In this document: positions 20,770 through 30,596 of the stretch, one piece after another
Numbering within the stretch: the stretch's first letter is position 1
Layout of the letters: the number at the start of each line of letters is the position of its first letter
Origin: Clostridiales bacterium
GTDB lineage: Bacteria > Bacillota > Clostridia > Lachnospirales > Lachnospiraceae
Assembly (NCBI GenBank): GCA_021199255.1
Contig: JAJQIK010000045.1
Coordinates: forward strand, 62,001 to 126,000
DNA length: 64,000 nt
Direction of reading: 5' to 3'
Program-made: the position numbers and the translations under genes
Notes under the pieces: model-generated
Database searches by the model: none
What the model was told of the DNA's origin: nothing
What the model saw: the letters and a program-made list of their open reading frames with translations, nothing else

Positions 20770-22206
20770 ATGCCAGTAATAACAAAAAACAGGGAATTAA
20801 GACCTCATACATACACCGGCGGGGCGGGAAATTCCAGTGAAATGGAAAATAAATTTAAAGAAGGCTGTATGAAAAATTCCGAGCGCACTTTTGAACAGGC
20901 ATTGCAATGCCAGCAACAGAATAGTTTGAGTTGCCTGATTTCAATGGAAGATGCAGCATTTGTAATTCATTCGCCTTTGGGGTGTGCCGGATGTGTAGCA
21001 ACAGTTAATGAAAGCTATAAAGTAGGGCAGCATTATGCAGGGAAAGAAGTCTTGAAAAATGCGCATTATGTAGTGACCAATCTGGATCAAAAGGATGTTA
21101 TTTTAGGCGGTGAAAAAAAGTTAAGAAAAGGTATTACAGATGTGTATAATCGTTATCACCCCAAAATGATTTTTATTTTTACATCCTGTGCTTCCGGGAT
21201 TATCGGGGAGGATATCGACGCTGTTGCAGAGACAATGCAGGCAGAAATAGATGCGATTATTGTACCTGTCCATTGTGAAGGATTCCGATCAAGAATTATG
21301 TCTACAGGGTTTGACGCCGTATTCAATGCTCTTTCGGAATATGTGTTGAAGGATGAACATCCGGTTACGGATCAGCACTTAATTAATGTATTTGCTTCAA
21401 CCTACATAGGCGTACCCGATCAACGGGAAATTGCCAGAATACTTGCTGCTTTAGACTTGGTGCCAAACTTTATACCATTTTATTCAAATTATGAAAAAAT
21501 TAAAAAAATTCCGACAGCTATTGCATCTGTTTCACTCTGCCACGTTTTTGCGGATAATTTTATGCAGTGGTTAAACGATCAATATGGAATTCCCTTTTCC
21601 GTAACGGGGATGCCTTTGGGAACAAAAAATACGGACGATTGGTTAAGGGGCGTCGCGTTGCTGGTTGGCAAGGAAAAAGAGGCAGAGGAATTTATTGAGT
21701 CGGAGCATCAGCGGATTTCCGAAGATTTGGGAGTTTTGAAGGAAAAGCTGGGCGGAAAACGGGCTTTTATTTGTGCAGGTTCAGGTCGCTCCATGGCGAC
21801 AGCCAGGTTGATTGAAGATTTTGAGATGAAACTGGTGGGTATCCAGACGCCGCATTATGATGAGGTCGTGGCGCCAAAAATCGGCAGGCTGATTGAGGAA
21901 TATGGTGAAGATTTTGTGGTAGATATTGCAAGCCTTCAGCCTTTTGAACAGGCAAATCTGATTCGCAGGCTTAAACCTGATGTTTTCATCGGATTGGCAA
22001 ATTGGGCTTCCAGACAAGGGGTAGCAACAACACATGTGCTGGACTCTAAACATATTACACTGGGTTATACGGGACTTGTCTATCTTGGAAACAAAATTAA
22101 TGATGCGATTTCCAATAACGGATTAAATCAAAAACTGGCCAAACATAGACCCTTGCATTATAAGGAGAGTTGGTATGAGCAGAATCCGTTTCAATATCTT
22201 GTATAA
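20770..22206 (+). CDS. Nitrogenase-like component 1 alpha subunit (NifD-like)
   Basis: 478 residues, ATG after GGAAGGAAAGAAATCA. It belongs to the NifD/AnfD superfamily. By manual alignment to Azotobacter NifD the P-cluster ligands are Cys47, Cys72 (HSPLGCAGC) and Cys140 (SCASGIIGEDID); the cofactor ligands are Cys257 (SLCHVFADN, 15 residues before YGIP, as Cys275) and His422 (THVLD, as His442). Arg340 matches Arg359. The residues needed for N2 reduction differ: Met177 for Gln191 and Phe181 for His195 (CEGFRSRIMSTGF). So it should bind a P-cluster and a NifB-derived cofactor but may reduce another substrate. Cofactor ligands exclude BchN/ChlN. Confidence 0.85.
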   Translation: MPVITKNRELRPHTYTGGAGNSSEMENKFKEGCMKNSERTFEQALQCQQQNSLSCLISMEDAAFVIHSPLGCAGCVATVNESYKVGQHYAGKEVLKNAHYVVTNLDQKDVILGGEKKLRKGITDVYNRYHPKMIFIFTSCASGIIGEDIDAVAETMQAEIDAIIVPVHCEGFRSRIMSTGFDAVFNALSEYVLKDEHPVTDQHLINVFASTYIGVPDQREIARILAALDLVPNFIPFYSNYEKIKKIPTAIASVSLCHVFADNFMQWLNDQYGIPFSVTGMPLGTKNTDDWLRGVALLVGKEKEAEEFIESEHQRISEDLGVLKEKLGGKRAFICAGSGRSMATARLIEDFEMKLVGIQTPHYDEVVAPKIGRLIEEYGEDFVVDIASLQPFEQANLIRRLKPDVFIGLANWASRQGVATTHVLDSKHITLGYTGLVYLGNKINDAISNNGLNQKLAKHRPLHYKESWYEQNPFQYLV

Positions 22207-22221
22207 ATGAGGAGAGAAAAT

Positions 22222-23487
22222 ATGTCACAGTATATACAAAATCCAAGATCAAGCTGCGCATTAGGAGGAGCGTTTGCAACTGTCTCCAGAGTAGATGGAA
22301 TTATTCCCATTTATCATACCGGGCCGGGCTGCGGTCTGCAAACAGCTTCAACCGGCGGATATCCTACGAATGTAGTAGGAAGTGGGATACCCAGCAGCAA
22401 TATGCTTGAAAAACAGGTTGTTTTCGGTGGGATTAATCGCCTGCGCGATGAAATTAACGGGGCGCTGGAAGTAATGCAGGCAGATTTGTTCTATGTGCTT
22501 ACAGGTTGTGCGGCTGATATTATCGGCGATAATACAACGGATCTGGCGGAAGAATATAAAGATGCGGAAGTGCCGATTATTTTTATGGAAACAGGCGGAT
22601 TTAAAGGAAATAATTTAGTTGGACACCAATTGGTTATGGAAAGCTTTGCAAATAAAATTGCAAAAAAAGATTTTCAAAAACAGGATAATCTGGTGAATTT
22701 ATTTGGAATTGTCCCAGGTCATGAATTGGCATGGGCAGGAAATATTGATGAGATAACGCGGCTATTGGAAAAGCTGGGATTAAAGGTTAATAATTTCTTC
22801 GTTCCGGGGCAGGGAGTAGCTTCTATTCAGAATTCTTCCTCCGCTGCGCTTAATATTATCTGTACTCCATGGCTATTAAAGAATGTAGAAAAAGTATATG
22901 AAGACAATTTTAATATTCCCGCATTGAGATATCCGGGAACGCCGATTGGCCCTACAGCTACAGGTATATTTTTGAGAGAGGTGGGTGAAGCGTTACATTT
23001 GGAGGAAGCGCTGGTTGAAAATGTTATTGCTGAAGAAGAAGCAAAAACATATGCTTATCTGGAGGCGGCATCAAGAAATCTGACCAGATATCGCATGGGA
23101 ATTGTAGGAGATACCAATACGATTATTGGCATTACTAAATTTCTTGCAAACGATTATAGTCAGATTCCGGTTGTGATAATCGATACGGATGATGTTGTAA
23201 AAAAAGAAGATAAAGAAAAAATTATAGCGGAATTGACAGATTTGGAATATGGTGGAACACCAGATGTATTTTTTGAGGGAGACCAGTGGAAAATCAGGGA
23301 TACACTTAGAAAGTATAATCTGACCATGATCCTTGGAAGCACTTATGAAAAAGAGACCGCGGGAGAATTGGGAATTGCGAGTGTAACAATCAGTTCACCT
23401 TCTACGGATCGTGTAGTGCTGAACCATAAGTTTGCCGGATATGAAGGCTGCATTACCTTGGTAGAGGATACTTATTATAATTATTGA
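22222..23487 (+). CDS. Nitrogenase-like component 1 beta subunit (NifK-like)
   Basis: 421 residues from ATG 22222, with GAGGAGAG 5 bases upstream; an upstream in-frame ATG at 22207 overlaps that site. It is shorter than NifK (about 520), lacking much of the N-terminal extension. P-cluster cysteines are Cys12 (RSSCALGG), Cys37 (HTGPGCG) and Cys96 (LTGCAADIIGD). It starts 15 bases after the NifD-like gene and should form an alpha2beta2 complex with it. A separate beta subunit argues against the homomeric CfbD of F430 synthesis. No delta-subunit gene (anfG/vnfG) lies between. Confidence 0.85.
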   Translation: MSQYIQNPRSSCALGGAFATVSRVDGIIPIYHTGPGCGLQTASTGGYPTNVVGSGIPSSNMLEKQVVFGGINRLRDEINGALEVMQADLFYVLTGCAADIIGDNTTDLAEEYKDAEVPIIFMETGGFKGNNLVGHQLVMESFANKIAKKDFQKQDNLVNLFGIVPGHELAWAGNIDEITRLLEKLGLKVNNFFVPGQGVASIQNSSSAALNIICTPWLLKNVEKVYEDNFNIPALRYPGTPIGPTATGIFLREVGEALHLEEALVENVIAEEEAKTYAYLEAASRNLTRYRMGIVGDTNTIIGITKFLANDYSQIPVVIIDTDDVVKKEDKEKIIAELTDLEYGGTPDVFFEGDQWKIRDTLRKYNLTMILGSTYEKETAGELGIASVTISSPSTDRVVLNHKFAGYEGCITLVEDTYYNY

Positions 23488-23520
23488 AATTATAGATAAA
23501 CCAGAGCAAAGAAAATTTGA

Positions 23521-24366
<846 letters not shown>

Positions 24367-24399
24367 ACTAATTGACTGCACATTATGAAAGGAGAAGCT

Positions 24400-24726
24400 A
24401 TGGTCTTAATTAGAGCGATTATCAGGGTAGAGAAAACAGGTGATGTGCTGACAGAGTTATTAAATGCGGGATTTCCCGCTGTGACACAGATATCAGTATC
24501 CGGCAGAGGAAAACAGAAAGGGTTACAGGTAGGAAATATTTATTATGAAAAAATACCAAAAGAAATGTTGTTGATTGTTGTGGATGAAGAGGACAAAGAC
24601 GATGTTATTAAAATTATTATGCGGGTGGCGAGAATGGGAGAAAAAGGGCAATTTGGAGATGGCAGAATTTTTGTAAGTCGCGTAGACGAAGGGTATACCA
24701 TCAGCAACCAATCCAGAGATTTTTAA
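24400..24726 (+). CDS. NifI-type PII nitrogen-regulatory protein
   Basis: 108 residues from ATG 24400 (AAAGGAGAAGCT upstream). It is a PII-fold protein resembling NifI1: IRAIIRVEKTGDVLTELLNAGFPA, GRGKQKG, then a T-loop region VGNIYYEKIPKEMLL and GDGRIFVS. In methanogens and clostridia NifI1/NifI2 heteromers bind NifDK and inhibit it when 2-oxoglutarate is low. Only one NifI is present here, directly after the NifH-like gene. This suggests the enzyme answers to nitrogen or 2-oxoglutarate status, by family inference. Confidence 0.85.
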   Translation: MVLIRAIIRVEKTGDVLTELLNAGFPAVTQISVSGRGKQKGLQVGNIYYEKIPKEMLLIVVDEEDKDDVIKIIMRVARMGEKGQFGDGRIFVSRVDEGYTISNQSRDF

Positions 24727-24746
24727 GACGCGTCAAACAAAAGAGA

Positions 24747-25610
24747 ATGGACAAAAGAATGAGTAAAATTGATGAAAAAACAGAAAGACATCCATGCTAT
24801 AACTGTGCAGCGCACCAATATGCAAGAATACATTTGCCTATAGCCCCGAAATGTAATATCAGTTGTAATTATTGTGTCCGTAAATTTGACTGTCCTAATG
24901 AAAGCAGGCCAGGCGTTACTACGACGGTGTTAACGCCCGGAGAAGCATTAGAGCGTTACAAACAGGCGAAGCAGAAGCTGGATAATCTTACGGTGGCAGG
25001 CGTGGCTGGACCGGGGGATGCATTGGCAAATTTTGAAAATTTATCACAGACATTGCACATGATTCGGGCGTATGATTCAGAGGTTACTTTCTGTATCTCA
25101 ACCAATGGCCTGATGCTTCCCAGATATGCTTCAGAGTTGGCAGCTTTAGGGGTTTCTCATGTAACGGTAACAGTAAATACTGTCAATTCTGGAATTGGTG
25201 CTCAAATATATCGCTACGTAGATTATGAGGGAAAACGCTATACCGGACGAGAAGCGGCGGAAATTTTACTTTCTAATCAATTAAAAGGAATCGCAATGTT
25301 ATCGGAATCAGGAATTGTTTGCAAAGTAAATATCGTTATGATTCATGGTATTAATGATAAGGATATATTGAATGTTGTAAAAAAAGCACGAGAATTGAAT
25401 GTGATGATGACCAATATTATGCCAATGATTCCGGTTAAGGGAAGCGTGTTTGAAAAGATTGGGAAAACATCTGAAAAGGCGCTTTGGGAAATGCGTGAAG
25501 AATGTGGAAGATATTTAAAACAGATGCTGCATTGCAGACAGTGTCGGGCAGATGCAGTCGGCACACTGGATCATGACCATTCTGCCGAATGGCAGCAGAT
25601 AGTAAGTTAA
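24747..25610 (+). CDS. nifB: NifB-like radical SAM cofactor-biosynthesis protein
   Basis: 287 residues, the short form of NifB without a NafY/NifX-like domain. The radical SAM motif is CNISCNYC (Cys36, 40, 43), preceded by HPCYNCAAHQYAR and followed by KFDCPNESRPG; the C-terminus has the NifB hallmark HCRQCRADAVG. NifB fuses two [4Fe-4S] clusters into the carbide-containing L-cluster (NifB-co). Its presence means the component-1 proteins probably carry an L-cluster-derived cofactor. The ribosome binding site is weak; a second in-frame ATG follows at 24759. Confidence 0.92.
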   Translation: MDKRMSKIDEKTERHPCYNCAAHQYARIHLPIAPKCNISCNYCVRKFDCPNESRPGVTTTVLTPGEALERYKQAKQKLDNLTVAGVAGPGDALANFENLSQTLHMIRAYDSEVTFCISTNGLMLPRYASELAALGVSHVTVTVNTVNSGIGAQIYRYVDYEGKRYTGREAAEILLSNQLKGIAMLSESGIVCKVNIVMIHGINDKDILNVVKKARELNVMMTNIMPMIPVKGSVFEKIGKTSEKALWEMREECGRYLKQMLHCRQCRADAVGTLDHDHSAEWQQIVS

Positions 25611-25636
25611 TCATAGGTAAAGGAGGAGAAAATGTT

Positions 25637-25948
25637 ATGGAAAAACCACAAAAGCATATTTTGGTATGTACAAGCTGTAGACTAAACGGAGTACAGGCAG
25701 GAGCCTGTATCACAAAAAACTCTGATGAAATTGTTTCAGAATTTTTAGATCAATTGGAAGCAAATGAATTGTCAGACAGCGTTATGGTATCAAATACCGG
25801 CTGTTTTGGATTCTGTTCTAAAGGCCCTGTCGCAGTAGTATACCCTGATAATGTATGGTATGGGAATATTACTGTAGAAGATGTAGAGGAAATTGTGGAA
25901 GAGCATATTTTAAACGGAAATATTGTAGAGCATTTGCTTATGGATTAA
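25637..25948 (+). CDS. Thioredoxin-like [2Fe-2S] ferredoxin
   Basis: 103 residues from ATG 25637 with AGGAGGAG upstream. The four cluster cysteines follow the thioredoxin-fold ferredoxin pattern: ILVCTSCR, AGAC about a dozen residues later, and a C-x3-C pair in NTGCFGFCSKGPVAVVYPD. Such ferredoxins sit beside nif genes in several diazotrophs and may protect or reduce the nitrogenase proteins. Here it is the probable dedicated electron carrier or protective partner of the reductase; the role is inferred from position. Confidence 0.85.
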   Translation: MEKPQKHILVCTSCRLNGVQAGACITKNSDEIVSEFLDQLEANELSDSVMVSNTGCFGFCSKGPVAVVYPDNVWYGNITVEDVEEIVEEHILNGNIVEHLLMD

Positions 25949-25966
25949 AGAATCGGAGGAAAGCGA

Positions 25967-26593
25967 ATGGAGCGGGAAATAGCGGTTCTTATGGATGAAA
26001 ATAATCAGATAACATCGGGAACAGAGGCAGTTAGAATTATAAAGTATGAAAAGCCAGATACTGTTTGGCAGATACAAAGTAGTATTGAACTAAATGAGAT
26101 ATGTGTTAATTCGGAAGATGTGGATTTGGGTCAGGTCAGAAATTTTTATTTTAATTTGATAGGTCTGCTTGGTTCCTGTAGGATTTTACTTGGAACCAGT
26201 ATCAGAGGAATTTTATTCAGTGTATTTAGTAGTGTGGATTATTTGATTATAGAAACAGATTGTTTTGAAATGCAAATGCTGGACGAAATTTATCATAGCG
26301 CGATGTGTGAAGATCAAGTTGAGGAAAGACCGATACTTTCGGAAAAGCCAGAGCCTGTTGGGGTAAATGGAGAATATTATTTTGATTTTCTTTCATTAAA
26401 AAGGCAAATTAAAACCATAACATCGAGACAGACGATTAAACCGTTCTTAGAACAACAGGAATTTCGAAAACTTACAATCCTTTGTGATCATAAGATGCCC
26501 TGGCTTGATGACGTATTAAATAAACTGGATATGAATTGTGTGGAGAAAAATACGGGTAGCGGTATTGTACTTGTGATACAGCATAATTTATAG
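25967..26593 (+). CDS. AnfO-like nitrogenase accessory protein
   Basis: 208 residues with GGAGGAAAGCGA upstream. The N-terminal region (EIAVLMDENNQITS) and the central segment LLGSCRILLGTSIRGILFS are characteristic of AnfO, the accessory protein encoded beside Fe-only nitrogenase genes. The biochemical role of AnfO is not settled. It closes the operon 18 bases after the ferredoxin gene. Finding AnfO without the AnfG delta subunit is unusual. Assignment is by pattern recognition, so moderate. Confidence 0.72.
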   Translation: MEREIAVLMDENNQITSGTEAVRIIKYEKPDTVWQIQSSIELNEICVNSEDVDLGQVRNFYFNLIGLLGSCRILLGTSIRGILFSVFSSVDYLIIETDCFEMQMLDEIYHSAMCEDQVEERPILSEKPEPVGVNGEYYFDFLSLKRQIKTITSRQTIKPFLEQQEFRKLTILCDHKMPWLDDVLNKLDMNCVEKNTGSGIVLVIQHNL

Positions 26594-26647
26594 AAGTTTT
26601 CCAAATAGATTCTTAAAGCTTTAAAGTTGAAATTTAAGAAAAGCTAA

Positions 26648-27082
26648 TCATGGAAAATTGTTGATTCGGCAATCCCAGACGGCTTCTTCAATGGTAGCAA
26701 TACATTCATCAAGATGTTTGTTAATGTCGGAGCCCCAGAAATGGATGACCGTATAGCCAAGATAAAGAAGTTTTTTGTCGTTTTCCCAATCACGGGAACG
26801 GTTTCTTTCTATTTTCTTAATCCAGTAGTCGGAATTTTTTCCTTTTTTAAGGCGTAATTTAAGAATTTCCCAATCTTTTCCATGGAAAAATTCACTGTCA
26901 CAGAAGACTGCAATTTTGTATTTGGTTAAAACAATATCCGGTGATCCCGGGAGTGCTGTGTAGTTTTTGCGGTACCGATAACCCTTGTGCCAAAGCGCTT
27001 TGCGTAGAAGGAGTTCTATAGAAGTATCTTTACTACGGATTTTGCTCATGTTTTTAGAGATATCCTCTTGGCTGCGCGGCAT
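26648..27082 (-). CDS. vsr: Very short patch repair endonuclease Vsr
   Basis: 144 residues from the ATG at 27082. It starts MPRSQEDISKNMSKIRSKDTS and has the Vsr fold motifs GYRYRKNY, GSPDIVL, CDSEFFHG and the zinc/catalytic region HFWGSDINK. Vsr nicks at T:G mismatches made by deamination of 5-methylcytosine. It is divergent from the 5mC methyltransferase gene, as often found in type II systems, and converges with the AnfO-like gene. Confidence 0.93.
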   Translation of the reverse strand: MPRSQEDISKNMSKIRSKDTSIELLLRKALWHKGYRYRKNYTALPGSPDIVLTKYKIAVFCDSEFFHGKDWEILKLRLKKGKNSDYWIKKIERNRSRDWENDKKLLYLGYTVIHFWGSDINKHLDECIATIEEAVWDCRINNFP

Positions 27083-27245
27083 ATGATGGGTTTCTCCCTT
27101 CGTAATTTTTGGATATATTGTAGCAAATCCGGGGTAAATAAACAAGAGAAAATCTAATGATATCGTGAGGAATGGCTTGCTGTTGATTTTGATTTATGAT
27201 AGTATAAAAAGCGATATAGAGGAAGCTATATGCGGAGGTGTAGGA

Positions 27246-28499
27246 ATGGCCGTTTGTTATGACAGACTATGGAAATTATTAATTGATAAGAAAATGAACC
27301 GGACGGAATTGAAAGAAGCATCGGGGATCAGCTTCAACGTATTGGCACGGATGGGCAAGAATGAGCCGGTTTCTTTTGAAAGCATAGAGAAAATATGTTT
27401 TACACTAAAATGTGATATTGGAGATATTGTAGAGGTTCAGTTTGAGGATGGAGAGTTCAGTGGAGACGCTGCCAAAACATCTGAAAAGAAAACTTTGACC
27501 ACAATCGAATTATTTGCCGGGGCAGGGGGGCTTGCGTTGGGCGTTGAAAAGGCCGGATTTCATACGCTTGGCTTGATTGAATTTGACCAGGATGCGGCTG
27601 ATACCTTGTCGTTGAACCGTCCCAACTGGCGTGTAATTTGTGATGATATAGCCAAGATTTCTCCTTTGGATTTGGAGGAATATTTTGGAATCAAGAAGAA
27701 TGAGCTGGATCTTTTGTCCGGAGGCGCTCCATGTCAGGCATTTTCCTATGCAGGGAAGCGCCTGGGGTTGGAAGATGCAAGAGGGACATTGTTCTATCAT
27801 TATGCTGTTTTTTTACAGAAGCTTCAGCCGAAAATGTTCCTGTTTGAAAATGTGCGCGGCTTGCTTACCCATGACAAAGGACGCACCTACGCGACGATTA
27901 CCAACATTTTTGAACAGGCTGGATATACCATTGATAAGAAAGTGTTAAATGCCTGGGATTATGGGAATCCACAGAAGCGTGAAAGGCTGATAACGATCGG
28001 AATCCGGAATGACCTTGTTGGGAAGATAGAGTACCATTTTCCAGAACCGCATGATTATAAGCCGGTATTGAGGGACGTACTGCTTGACTGCCCGGATGGT
28101 CCGGGAGTTCCATACGGGGAAAATAAGAGAAAAATATTCGAACTTGTCCCGCCGGGCGGTTACTGGAGGGACATTGATCCTGAAATCGCGAAGGCGTATA
28201 TGAAAAGCTGCTGGGATATGGGCGGCGGTAGAACCGGGATATTAAGAAGGATGAGCCTGGATGAACCGTCCTTGGCCGTATTAACCTCACCTTCACAGAA
28301 ACAGACAGAAAGATGCCACCCACTGGAAGCAAGGCCATTTACAGTTCGTGAAAATGCCAGATGTCAGACCTTCCCGGATGATTGGAAGTTTTGCGGTAAT
28401 GTAAGCTCACAATATAAACAGGTAGGCAATGCGGTTCCGGTAAACCTGGCTTATGATATTGCAAAAGAAATCTATACAGCATTGGGAGGATTAGAGTAA
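27246..28499 (+). CDS. DNA cytosine-C5 methyltransferase with N-terminal Cro/XRE-type HTH domain
   Basis: 417 residues from ATG 27246 (GGAGGTG upstream). Residues 1-70 are a compact helix-turn-helix (LWKLLIDKKMNRTELKEASG, then FESIEKICFTLKCDIGDIV). The rest is a type II C5-methyltransferase: FAGAGGLALG (motif I), GGAPCQAFSYAGKR (motif IV with the catalytic Cys), FENVRGL (motif VI) and GNAVPVNLA (motif X). It protects the host site cut by the next gene. The fused HTH may let the enzyme repress its own operon, replacing a separate C protein. The stop overlaps the next start (TAATG). Confidence 0.95.
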   Translation: MAVCYDRLWKLLIDKKMNRTELKEASGISFNVLARMGKNEPVSFESIEKICFTLKCDIGDIVEVQFEDGEFSGDAAKTSEKKTLTTIELFAGAGGLALGVEKAGFHTLGLIEFDQDAADTLSLNRPNWRVICDDIAKISPLDLEEYFGIKKNELDLLSGGAPCQAFSYAGKRLGLEDARGTLFYHYAVFLQKLQPKMFLFENVRGLLTHDKGRTYATITNIFEQAGYTIDKKVLNAWDYGNPQKRERLITIGIRNDLVGKIEYHFPEPHDYKPVLRDVLLDCPDGPGVPYGENKRKIFELVPPGGYWRDIDPEIAKAYMKSCWDMGGGRTGILRRMSLDEPSLAVLTSPSQKQTERCHPLEARPFTVRENARCQTFPDDWKFCGNVSSQYKQVGNAVPVNLAYDIAKEIYTALGGLE

Positions 28500-29314
28500 T
28501 GGCGTGGAATTTAGATTTTATTTCAGAAGACAATTTTAAAGAGCATGTTCGGGCAACAATTATGAAATATGGTGAAAAGCTGGAATCATACGATTTGAAA
28601 CGGTTTAATAGTAATCTGATTGATCCCATCAAGTTGATTTTTGATAAATCCGTGTACAGGTCGAGCTGGGAAGAAATTGTAAATAATGAAATTTTCCGGC
28701 AGAGGGACAAATCTAACAATAATGATATCGGGTATTTTCATCAGAATATCTTTTCCTATTTCAAAGGCTGCGAGGTTCCACAGGCAGGATGGGATGTGAT
28801 ATATAAGAATCCAGATGGTATTCAAATGCCGGACGGAGACATCGTACATACGGTTTATGTCGAGATGAAAAACAAGCATAATACGATGAATTCCGCTTCT
28901 TCTGCGAAGACGTACATTAAAATGCAAGGGCAGATTCTGGAGGACGACGACTGTGCCTGTCTCCTGGTGGAAGCGATAGCGAAAAGATCGCAGAATATCA
29001 AGTGGATGACGAAAGTGGACGGAAAAAATGTCCAGCATAGGTTGATCCGGCGTGTTAGTATGGACAGGTTCTATGAGATTCTTACTGGGGAAGAAGACGC
29101 TTTCTTTAAGATGTGTATGGCGCTTCCGGAGGTTATCAATGTGGTTGTCAACGAGGAAGAAAGCGTTTCTGTTCCGCATGATACTGTAATTCAGGAGCTG
29201 CGGAATGTGGCTGCACTATATGACGAGGCATCAGAGGATTTGTCGATGGCGATGGCGGTTTATATGCTTGGCTTCAATACCTATATGGGGTTTGAGAATT
29301 TAAAGAAGGTTTAA
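28499..29314 (+). CDS. Eco47II-like type II restriction endonuclease
   Basis: 271 residues, starting within TAATG shared with the methyltransferase stop. The sequence (WNLDFISEDNFKEHV near the start, then VYVEMKNKHNTMNSASSAK) resembles the Eco47II restriction endonuclease family, which cuts GGNCC/GGWCC-type sites. The E-x-K in VEMKNKHN is the probable PD-(D/E)xK active site, with an acidic residue before it (PDGDIVH). Coupling to the methyltransferase ensures joint expression. Target specificity is inferred from the family only. Confidence 0.85.
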   Translation: MAWNLDFISEDNFKEHVRATIMKYGEKLESYDLKRFNSNLIDPIKLIFDKSVYRSSWEEIVNNEIFRQRDKSNNNDIGYFHQNIFSYFKGCEVPQAGWDVIYKNPDGIQMPDGDIVHTVYVEMKNKHNTMNSASSAKTYIKMQGQILEDDDCACLLVEAIAKRSQNIKWMTKVDGKNVQHRLIRRVSMDRFYEILTGEEDAFFKMCMALPEVINVVVNEEESVSVPHDTVIQELRNVAALYDEASEDLSMAMAVYMLGFNTYMGFENLKKV

Positions 29315-29356
29315 AGAGCTGTATAGGGTAATAATGTTTATTGAGGGAGAAAAATT

Positions 29357-29716
29357 GTGGAAAAGGCAAAAAGGGACATCACTATGGAAAACATAACCTT
29401 ATCCAAAGCAACCAATCAAAAAGCAAAAGAAGAAAAAAAGCCGGAGGATCATAAGAGCCCCGGCCTTATAAATACAGATATCAATATGCTGGTTTCCGGG
29501 ATGATTCAAAAGGATGGAAAGTCCTTTGCCAGAGTATCCTTTGTGCGCGGCAGATGTTGGGCTGAAGGAGTGGCGCCGGATGGCGTCATTGAGAAATCGG
29601 AGGGTTTTGACCAGCAGGAGCTTGCACAACTGGCGGCCTATCTGACGCAGGAAAAGGATATGATTCTGGCGCAGGCGAAGGGAGTAAACCCCTTGAAAAA
29701 TATGCTCGGCATTTGA
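29357..29716 (+). CDS. Small conserved hypothetical protein
   Basis: 119 residues from a GTG at 29357 with GAGGGAGA 8 bases upstream; an ATG at 29384 is an alternative. No family recognised. The first 45 residues are charged and Lys-rich and probably disordered; residues 46-115 look like a compact alpha/beta domain (DGKSFARVSFVRGRCWAEGV). It converges with exonuclease III and lies 42 bases after the restriction gene. Confidence 0.6.
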   Translation: MEKAKRDITMENITLSKATNQKAKEEKKPEDHKSPGLINTDINMLVSGMIQKDGKSFARVSFVRGRCWAEGVAPDGVIEKSEGFDQQELAQLAAYLTQEKDMILAQAKGVNPLKNMLGI

Positions 29717-29727
29717 TGAACCGGGCG

Positions 29728-30498
29728 TTATCCGAGTTCCTCTTTATTTTTTATCAGCAGCCCTACGGGACAGTGATCGGAGCCCATGACGTCTTTATAA
29801 ATGAGGGCGTCTTCTAACCGATCTTTTAAGCACTGGGACACAAGAAAATAGTCTATGCGCCATCCTGCGTTCTTAGCTCTGGCGCTGAAACGATAGGACC
29901 ACCAGGAATAAACGCCCTCCAGGTCAGGGTAGAAATAGCGGAAGGTGTCTATGAAGCCCGCTTCTGTCAGAGCGGTGAATTTGGCTCGTTCTTCTTCTGT
30001 AAAGCCTGCATTCATACGGTTGGTTTTGGGATTTTTTAAGTCAATTTCTTTATGGGCTACGTTTAAATCACCGCAGAAGATTACGGGTTTGGACTCTTCC
30101 AGCCTTTTTAAATAGGAGAGAAAGTCTGTTTCCCATTTCATACGGTAATCCAATCTGGCCAGTTCGTTCTGGGAATTGGGGGTGTAGACCGTGATAAAAT
30201 AATAGTCCGGGTATTCCAATGTAATGACCCGCCCCTCGTGATCGTGTTCCTCGATGCCGATTCCGTAGGAAACGTGGAGAGGCGCTTCCTTCGTAAAGAC
30301 GGCGGTGCCGGAATAGCCCTTCCTGTCGGCGTAATTCCAGTATTGATGGTATCCTGCAAGCTCTAAGTCGATTTGTCCCGCCTGCAGCTTTGTCTCCTGG
30401 AGACAGAAGATGTCCGCATCTGCCTCCTGAAAGAATTCAAGAAAGCCCTTGCCGACACAGGCTCTTAATCCGTTTACATTCCATGATATGAATTTCAT
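29728..30498 (-). CDS. xth: Exodeoxyribonuclease III
   Basis: 256 residues with GGGAGGA before the start. It is an ExoIII/AP endonuclease of the EEP fold: [17 protein letters not shown] (catalytic Glu), GDLNVAH and the terminal GSDHCPVGL with the catalytic His. It repairs abasic sites and trims 3' ends in base-excision repair. Encoded alone, leftwards. Confidence 0.95.
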   Translation of the reverse strand: MKFISWNVNGLRACVGKGFLEFFQEADADIFCLQETKLQAGQIDLELAGYHQYWNYADRKGYSGTAVFTKEAPLHVSYGIGIEEHDHEGRVITLEYPDYYFITVYTPNSQNELARLDYRMKWETDFLSYLKRLEESKPVIFCGDLNVAHKEIDLKNPKTNRMNAGFTEEERAKFTALTEAGFIDTFRYFYPDLEGVYSWWSYRFSARAKNAGWRIDYFLVSQCLKDRLEDALIYKDVMGSDHCPVGLLIKNKEELG

Positions 30499-30596
30499 AA
30501 TGTCCTCCCGTATTAATCATAGTTTTTTCTTGTTAACTTGTTTTGCCGCTCCTGTTATTGCATTCAGTTCAGATCATATTTTACATAAAATAGGAG

